Assembly: GCA_965153355.1 (NCBI GenBank)
Contig: OZ231126.1
Location: 90,892,001-90,956,000, forward strand
Reading direction: 5' to 3'
Source: Flaccisagitta enflata
Lineage: Eukaryota > Chaetognatha > Sagittoidea > Aphragmophora
DNA: 64,000 nucleotides
Below the pieces are notes generated by a model. That model was given only the letters and a program-made list of their open reading frames with translations. It did not search any database and had not been told where the DNA came from. Each line of letters begins with the position of its first letter. The first letter of the stretch is position 1. Positions 57,486-64,000 of the stretch are shown one piece after another. Made by a program: the position numbers and the translations under genes.

Positions 57486-57647
57486 CATCCAATGAGCCTG
57501 GACAGGCAGCTTGATGCATCATCTACATGATATTAAAGTTGGTGTATGGTACAGACAGACCCATAAACCCAGGAACTGATGGACTTACCATTAGACCATT
57601 GGACAGACTGACCCTCTTATAGGGATGTGATGATGCATCTAAGAAGC
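57486..57647 (-). mobile_element. Hairpin element, type D, diverged
   Basis: GCAGCTTGATGCATCATC at one end, then GACAGACTGACCCTCTTATA with GGGATGTGATGATGCATCTAA at the other. The stem is GATGCATC-type, again changed on both sides. Confidence 0.5.
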
Positions 57648-58079
57648 AAAGTGTCATGGACTGATAAGCGAGTTGATGCCAAGGCAAATAGAAGCTGTCA
57701 TTCAGGCCCAGGGAGGACACACCAAATACTTATTTGCTTAAATTCACTTTTCTTGTATTGTATTGGTGAATAAATGAACTTATACTCTAGGTGTTGCAAT
57801 ATTTATGGGCTTGGTAGTAGTAAGCAAAAAATAATGTTTTGGGTAAATCCTGGCATACTCTTAATATCACCTCATCATGATTTTGTCCTGAATTTGCTTG
57901 ATGATCTGACATTTTGGGTTCAAAAGAGGTGGAGGACTGGGAGGACCTCCCCCAGACCCAAGAGAATGAGCTTGAGGAAAATGATTTTGATGATGGTAGC
58001 AAAAATCAAAATCATAATTATGGTTTGGTGGTTCCTACAAAGCTCTCAATCACCGCAAAAGTAGCTCTCGAAAGCCCCG
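57648..58079. other. Unassigned, with an acidic frame
   Basis: A frame around 57914-58080 codes for EDWEDLPQTQENELEENDFD, which is acidic and protein-like, but I recognise no family and see no start or splice support. Confidence 0.3.
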
Positions 58080-58545
58080 TGGCCATAATTGCCTCCTCCT
58101 CCTCCTCCTCCTCCTCCTCCTCCTCCTCCTCCTCTCCTCCACCTCCTCTCTATCTCTCTCTCCTCGTCTTTGCCCTTTACCACCATCATCACCAAGTTTA
58201 CCACCAATGATCCTTTGTTTTTTTACAGGCCAAAATCATTTGTACATTTGTGCAATGCATTCAAGAAAATGAGACAAAGATAGCTAGATGAAAAATAATG
58301 TAAGAGACAAAGATAGAGACAAAGAAATAACTACGTGAAAAATCTGAGATTGTATTATCCTTTTCAAATCAAAAAGCGACAACCAAAAAAAATTTTTGGG
58401 GGGTCAAACCTTGTTCTGTCGACTTCATAAATATGCTCCCCCACATGAAGTGCCATGGCTTTATTGATTTTGTGATAACTCCTCATCTCACTACTCACTA
58501 ATGAACATTTCTACCAAACTGGCAACAAGGAATTTTCACCTTGAA
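58080..58545. repeat. Right arm of inverted repeat (56.0/58.5 kb)
   Basis: Inverse of 55985-56420. It contains a CTCCTCCTCC tract (58097-58138), GACAAAGATAGAGACAAAGA and CTCACTACTCACTAATG. Confidence 0.65.
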
Positions 58546-58599
58546 ACTATTGGGCAATTCAACATTAACGGCCTGTTTAACAACAAAGAAACAAAATCA

Positions 58600-58700
58600 A
58601 CATTAACTACAGCATCAACAACAGCATCAACACCAGCATCAACACCATCAGCAGCAACAACAACAAAAACAACGGCAGCATCAGCAGCAACAACAACTTC
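58600..58700 (+). repeat. CAACA/CAGCA-type degenerate triplet repeat
   Basis: GCATCAACAACAGCATCAAC units give a Thr/Ala/Ser-rich frame. No gene support. Confidence 0.7.
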
Positions 58701-58856
58701 GCTGTTTCAATTATCTTAAACCAACGGGCACCTTAAAATCAGCGGCCTGTTCCTTTCAGGCCATTGCTGGTATGTCTCTCTCCTTGAAAATTCAATCTGT
58801 GCAACCAGCAGAAAGAAAAGGTCAGGTCTTCCGTTGGGGTGTTTCTGGTGCCTTCC

Positions 58857-60396
58857 TTTTTAGTCGCGTGCACGCGACTCTATAACCCACTGTCGGTCTG
58901 TCCGTCGGTCCGTCCGTCCGTCCGTCCGTCCGTAACACTTAGCTTCTTTTCGTTGTTTTACGTCATTTTAGGGTATTTTACGTCATTTTAAGTCATTTTA
59001 AGTCATTTCCAGTCATTTTCAGTTAATTTTAATCACTTAAGTCATTTTGTCATTTTTTTGTCATTTTTGTCATTTTATGTTATTATAAGTCATTTTAAGT
59101 CATTCTTAGTCATTCTAAGTTATTTTAGGCCATTCTAAGTCATTACAAGTCATTCTAAGTCAATCTAAATCATTCTAAGTCACTCTAAGTCATTTTTTGG
59201 CTTTTGTAGTTTTTAGTAACACTTTGCTTTTTTGCGTCGTTTTTGGTCATTTTGGTCGTCCGGAGTTATTCTGAGTCATTTTTTTGTTGTTTTTGGTCAT
59301 TTTTGGTTGCTTTTGGTCATTTTTGGTTGCTTCTAATCATTTTTGGTTTAAGTCCGCTGGTTTTAGTCCGCTAGTTTAAGTCCGCTGATTAAGGTCTGCT
59401 AGTTTAGGTCTGCTGGTTAAGTCTGCTGGTTTAAGTCAGCTGGTTTAAGTTGGCTGGTTTAAGTTGACTGGTTTAAGTTGGCTGGTTTAGGACGGCTGGT
59501 TTAAGTCAGCTGGTTTAAGTTGGCTGGCTGGTTTAAGTTGGCTTGTTTAAGTTGGCTGGTTTAAGTTAGCTGGTTTAAGTTGGCTGGTTTAAGTTGGCTG
59601 GTTAAAGTTGGCTGGTTTAAGTCGGCTTGTTTAAGTTGGCTGGTTTAAGTCGGCTGGTTTAAGTCTGCTGGTTTAAGTCTGCTGGTTTAAGTCTGCTGGT
59701 TTAAGTCTTCTGGTTTAAGTCTTCTGGTTTAAGTCTGCTGGTTTAAGTCTGCTGGTTTAAGTCTGCTGGTTTAAGTCTGCTGGTTTAAGTCTGCTGGTTT
59801 AAGTCTGCTGGTTAAAGTCTGCTGGTTTAAGTCTGCTGGTTTAAGTCTGCTGGTTTAAGTCTGCTGGTTTAAGTCTGCTGGTTTGGGTCTGCTGGTTTGG
59901 GTCTGGTTTTAGTCTGGTTTAAGTCTGGTTTAACTCTGGTTTTAGTCTGGTTTAAGTCTGGTTGAAGTCTAGTTTGAGTCTGGTTTGAGTCTGGTTTGAG
60001 TCTGGTTAAGCTCTGGTTTGAGTCTGGCTTGAGACTGGTTTAAGTCTGGTTCATGTCTGATTTATGTCTGGTTCATGTCTGATTTATGTCTGGTTTAGGT
60101 ATGGTTAAGGTCTGGTTTATGTCTGTTTTATGTCTGGTTTATGTCTGGTTCAAGTCTGGTTTAGGTCTGGTTTAGGTCTGGTTTTGGTCTGGTTTAATTC
60201 TGGTTTCAGTCTGGTTTGAGTCTGGTTTGAGTCTGGTTTGAGTCTGGTTAGAGTCTGGTTTGAGTCTGGTTTGGGTCTGGTTTGGGTCTGGTTTGGGTCT
60301 GGTTTCAGTCTGATTTTTGATAAAAAGATTCAATAAGGAGTCAGGTCAGTTCAGTTATTTTTGTCTCGCACGCGACTTATAGGTGTTGGCCTTGTT
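58857..60396 (+). mobile_element. Hairpin element, type C, 1.54 kb with giant minisatellites
   Basis: TTTTTAGTCGCGTGCACGCG, then ACTCTATAACCCACTGTCGG and GTCCGTCCGTCC begin it. A GTCATTTTAAGTCATTTTAA array runs about 58960-59340. A CTGGTTTAAGTCTG array of 12-15 bp units fills about 59345-60310. The end is GTCTCGCACGCGACTTATAG, then GTGTTGGCCTTGTT. Both ends fit other type C copies, so this is one element with expanded arrays. Confidence 0.8.
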
Positions 60397-60440
60397 CTCT
60401 TACAGATCATTGCGGCAAGAGAAACGTCATCAAAGGCAGC

Positions 60441-60956
60441 TTGATGAGAGCAACACTAATGCCAACTGCGGCAAAAGCAACGGGGGTGACAACGACCACG
60501 GCAATAGCAGTGACAATAGCAGTGATGGCTGACGACAGCAGCGGCGACGGTGGCGAAAGCAGCGGCGACAGCGGCGGCAACATCAGCGGGGACGGCTGCG
60601 GCGACAGCGGCGGCGGAGACGGCTACAGTGACAGCTGCGGCGACAGCTGCGGCGACAGCTGCGGCGACAGCTGCGGCGACAGATGCGGCGACAGATGCGG
60701 CGACAGCTACGGCGACAGCTACGGCGACAGCTGGGGCAACAGCTGCAGCAAAACTGGGGCAACACCAAAAAAACCAATGACAATCTACCAAGTTTTGAAG
60801 TCATCTGCAACGACAGCAGCAGTAACAATCAACAATGACATCCACAGCGACAACACTGGCGATAGCAGCAACAATGCCAATGGCAATGACAGCGACAATG
60901 ACAACGACAATGACAACATCAACTCATTGGAATCAATTGGGACAAGCATAATCTAA
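60441..60956 (+). repeat. GCGGCGACAGCT 12-bp array within an AAC/AGC-rich stretch
   Basis: A 171-residue frame from ATG 60441 reads GDSC/GDRC repeats in the middle (60630-60740). Three frames are open on both strands because the unit is a multiple of three, so coding is doubtful. The flanks are Thr/Ala/Asp/Asn-biased triplet DNA. No homologue is recognised. Confidence 0.6.
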
Positions 60957-61109
60957 AAATAAAGCATATCAACTTGTGACGTGAAAAACAAATACTGAAA
61001 TTTAGCAACCATTTCCTTTATCTTGCTAAAAACAAGATAATGTCAGTGGGACTCTCCCTGGGTCTGCTTTAGTTGCTATCTTTATCGTATTAGTATCTGA
61101 AGTCAGAAC

Positions 61110-61134
61110 TCTCTCTCTACTCTGTCTCTCTCTG

Positions 61135-61211
<77 letters not shown>

Positions 61212-61230
61212 TATATATATATAATATTTT
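61110..61230 (+). repeat. (CT)n(AT)n compound microsatellite
   Basis: CTCTGTCTCTCT then CTCTCTCT then TATATATATA with single interruptions. Confidence 0.95.
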
Positions 61231-61262
61231 TTATATACTCTCAATTGTATGTTCACTTGTTC

Positions 61263-61581
61263 CAGGCCTGTATATGACTGAGTATTCCCCCTGGGGGAAG
61301 GAATGAAATCAAAGAGTTTGGAGATGGGGAAAAAAATCAAAAGCTAGAAAAGAAGAAAAAAGAAAATTTTTGAAGACTTAACACTTTTGGTAGTTCCAAA
61401 TGGTAGTATCTGATTAATACAACTCATTTAACACTATTTAAACCTATAACATACTGTTTCATTGCTTTATGGGGAAGAAAATCATTGATTTTGTAACGCA
61501 ACGCAACGCATCGCGGGGAAGAAAATCAAAGACAGGAGGGGGGGAATAAAATCAAAAGCCGCTAAACTTTATACACCTCTG
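61263..61581. mobile_element. hAT-like MITE, CAGGGGTGTATAAAG family, copy 3
   Basis: Left CAGGCCTGTATATGACTG. The right inverse is CAGAGGTGTATAAAGTTTAG. The interior shares CATTGATTTTGTAACGCAAC and TTTGATTTTATTCCCCC blocks with 4743-5061 and 40999-41322. The flanking 8-mers are too diverged to call a duplication. Confidence 0.65.
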
Positions 61582-61927
61582 CTTATTTCAAATTATTATC
61601 AATTGATTTTTTTGCACCATTTCGTGACGATGCGGGTATGTGAGGACCGGTTGCAATTGGGTTGTATATAATTGTACGTACAGATTGAAAGAGAAGGTTT
61701 TTTTTGTAAAGCGGTTCTTTTCAGAAACTGATTAAATTCAACCACGCATCTTCACAGACCATAACTGACAGATGTTAGGCGCTTGGGTAGTAGTATCATT
61801 CACAACCGCACTAACACCATGGACTGATCGACGGACCAACTGACAGAATTTGCTTACTAAATAGTCATTAGTGCATGCTCAGAAACGGTGGTCTGAGATC
61901 GAGTGAAAGATCGACCATGTAAAAATA

Positions 61928-62332
61928 CACGCTTTTCATTTTATAAGAACATGGGTTTTTGAAGTCAGCCTCAGCGTTCTTATTTTCAACCCCTTTCTGA
62001 GGCTCAAGCGTTCTTAATATGTTCTTATTTTTTGATTAAATAATCTCTTTGATTATATATCTATAAAGTTTGTTTTTTAAGCAATTGTAAAAAAAAAAAT
62101 TCATTAAATAAACAGAAATGTAAGATTAATATTTAATAAATAATGAATTATCAGAAAGCATTATCAAAATATCCATCATTCAGAGGTTTCATCTAATTTT
62201 ACTACTTTTTTGAAAATTCATATTCTTATCTTTTAATCTGAGGATCAACATATTCTTGAGATATTGTATTTTTTTGGCGAAATCTGAGGCTGATGTTCTT
62301 ATAAACAGTGTTCTTATAAAAAGAAAAGCGTG
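61928..62332. mobile_element. TA-flanked MITE (GTTCTTAT family), copy 2
   Basis: TA|CACGCTTTTCATTTTATAAG at the left. GAAAAGCGTG|TA at the right, with TTCTTATAAACAGTGTTCTT. It matches 9755-10188. Confidence 0.7.
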
Positions 62333-62375
62333 TATTCAATTTGGCCTGTTTTCCATGTACAATACTTTTTCTTTG

Positions 62376-62379
<4 letters not shown>

Positions 62380-62467
<88 letters not shown>

Positions 62468-62484
62468 TGTTTCTCTCTCTCTGC

Positions 62485-62515
<31 letters not shown>

Positions 62516-62535
62516 TCTTCTCTCTTCTCTTCTCT
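62380..62535 (+). repeat. (TC)n / (TTTC)n microsatellite
   Basis: CTCTCTCT, then TTTCTTTCTTTC, then CTCTCTTC. Confidence 0.96.
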
Positions 62536-63209
62536 CCTTTTTTCTGAGACATGTATCCACTGTTAAACCATTATGGGGTACCAGTTCACGTATCAGAAGA
62601 TGCCGATGCATCTCGAAGCAGACGATCAACGTTAACATCAACTTCTCGGGACGGCGTAACCGTCCAGCATCAACCTCATCTTATTAACGCCATCCATGTT
62701 AGGTGATCAATCAATCAGTTTCCTCAGATCCTCATCCATCATGTCCGCTTCACAACTCACCTAACTCTGTTCTGTTCTTGCAAACATCCTCAGTCCACAC
62801 TGAGACGTTGTCTGACTGTGTCCACAAACCAGGGCATGAGAAAGGGACCGTTTGCATCAGTCCTGTTGGATTCACACTTTGATGTCTTATTTTCTATCTG
62901 GTGGTTTCTTGTTAATCATTTTACTCTGATCTAAAGTGGTTTACTGATCTGATCTGTTTTACTGTCTGATCAGTTCTTCATTCGATATTTTATTTCACAA
63001 TCGGTTCTTACTCATCTGATGTTCATTTAACCGATGGACGATCGGCGCTCAAGCGGCGCGAGTTTAAGTCTGTTTAAACATCACACTCCTCCTGCTGCTA
63101 CCTGAACGATCCACGCTCAACGTAAAAGAACGCGTCGATCGAACCAGCGATGGGCTGGGCGATCATGCTGCAACGCCGCAGGTAAAGCTCCGACGTGGCA
63201 TTTGGAAAG
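62536..63209. other. Upstream region of the right-edge exon
   Basis: No TIR or array. Possible promoter and 5' UTR of the exon at 63210. A CGCAG|GTAAAG near 63180 looks like a splice donor for an upstream 5' exon. Confidence 0.35.
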
Positions 63210-63764
63210 ATGGCTGGCGGCATCTGGGGCAACGTTTGCGCCGTCGACGACGACAACGACGTCGGCAAAAACGACTCCGCTAATTCGAAAGCAACCGCCT
63301 TTGTCGGGGTGGATCTCAACTTCAACGATAATCTTTTAATGGACAAAGACTCGGCAATGGATCCCAGGATTAGTAAGACGTCTGGAAGTAACAATAATGA
63401 TACCAACAACGACAACAACAACGACTACGACAACGAAGGAAAGGACGATCAATTCGACGATGGTCGAGACGAAACCGCAGAGGGCCGACGAAACCAAAGA
63501 AATTACGAAAACGTGCGACACGAAGATTTCCATTCAGGTGCTACCAAAAATAATAACAACGAATACGAAAACGGGGCGTTTGTGCCGGAAACGACTTCGA
63601 GTCGATTTGAAATCGAAGAGAACGACGCGATGAATGGGATTAAGGACGAGAAGAGGAGGAGGAGGGAGAGGATGAGGAGGAGTAGCGGTAGAGATGAGGA
63701 GGATTATAACGTGGAGATTGGTGAACAACGTCCTAAAAGGACAACGGATGGGAAAACCTCAAGA
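63210..63764 (+). CDS. Asp/Asn-rich protein, possible first coding exon (partial)
   Basis: ATG 63210 has a good context (GAAAGATGG). The frame stays open to an exon-like end ACCTCAAGAG|GTAAAAAC at 63764 and would run to a chance stop at 63818 if unspliced. It encodes about 185 residues: MAGGIWGNVCAVDDDNDVGK, Asn/Asp runs (GSNNNDTNNDNNNDYDN), an Arg/Lys cluster (EKRRRRERMRRSSGRDEED) and KTSRG. Codon use is GC-rich at third positions, as in the PTAR1 region. No family is recognised. The composition suggests a disordered, probably nuclear N-terminus. It may also be mere low-complexity DNA. Confidence 0.4.
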
Positions 63765-64000
63765 GGTAAAAACTGTAAGATAAAAGAATTTAGCGTTCTG
63801 AGCTTCAGGCTCGTATAATTGTGTAGCGTGTAAAATGTGTCGTGCAGATCGTAAACCATGCAATCATTTTGGGTGGGTGAATTTCTATGCCATAGACTAT
63901 GGACTAAAAGCGTTGAAGATGAACTTTTTCAGACGAAGGCGAAATGTCATGAGTCAACGCGTTTTCAATATCATTAATATTGTCAATTTGCTTTTTTCTA

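Noticed and set aside
58501-58719. Thr/Ala/Ser-rich 72-residue frame
   Set aside because: Degenerate triplet repeat; no independent evidence of coding.

Overview
The window is nuclear DNA from an animal, most likely an invertebrate. Its genes have GT-AG introns and metazoan orthologues (acid ceramidase, NUDCD3, PTAR1, PHPT1, MFSD6, an aldo-keto reductase). The rest is repeat-dense: microsatellites, MITEs (small nonautonomous transposons), Penelope-like retroelements and decayed transposons. I cannot name the species from sequence alone. There is no sign of bacterial operons, CRISPR arrays or plasmid functions.

Layout. Bases 1-8,600 are a compact gene cluster on the + strand: the last two coding exons of an acid ceramidase (ASAH1-like), a complete four-exon NUDCD3, a possible small membrane protein, a single-exon PTAR1 and a two-exon PHPT1. 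Bases 9,238-28,268 hold the 3' half of an MFSD6-like transporter gene on the - strand. Its six exons are separated by introns of up to 11.7 kb, and PHPT1 and MFSD6 converge. Bases 37,607-52,482 hold the first three coding exons of an aldo-keto reductase on the + strand, with a 13.4-kb intron; its 3' exons are not visible. A possible Asp/Asn-rich coding exon lies at the right edge (63,210-63,764). These are ordinary housekeeping genes and I see no functional pathway linking them.

Everything else is mobile or tandem DNA. (1) A large family of short elements has a terminal hairpin whose sequence differs between subfamilies while its pairing is kept. They also have an internal GTCC-type microsatellite, an inverted copy of the hairpin arm near the far end, and a conserved GGCCTTGTT terminus. 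The architecture resembles Helentron-associated elements (HINE/DINE-1 type). I call them hairpin elements, types A-E. (2) Several hAT-like MITEs can be delimited to the base by 8-bp target duplications: 25,312-25,659, 31,135-31,751, 40,999-41,322 and 47,083-47,618, with near-perfect duplications at 13,685-14,786. (3) A MITE family with long terminal inverted repeats (start GGGCAGCGGCCCC) carries a 21-bp minisatellite. (4) There are two Penelope-like retroelements. One (46.57-48.72 kb) still has RT and GIY-YIG parts but is split by a hAT MITE and has two stops. The other (11.46-12.34 kb) is an RT-only fragment. (5) There are fossil Tc1/mariner copies, a frameshifted LINE ORF1, tRNA-like SINE heads and two large inverted duplications.

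The most notable results are the structurally conserved hairpin family, the nested insertions that give a relative transposon chronology, and two transposable elements that end within about 30 bp of functional splice acceptors (MFSD6 exon at 11,453; AKR exon at 52,375).
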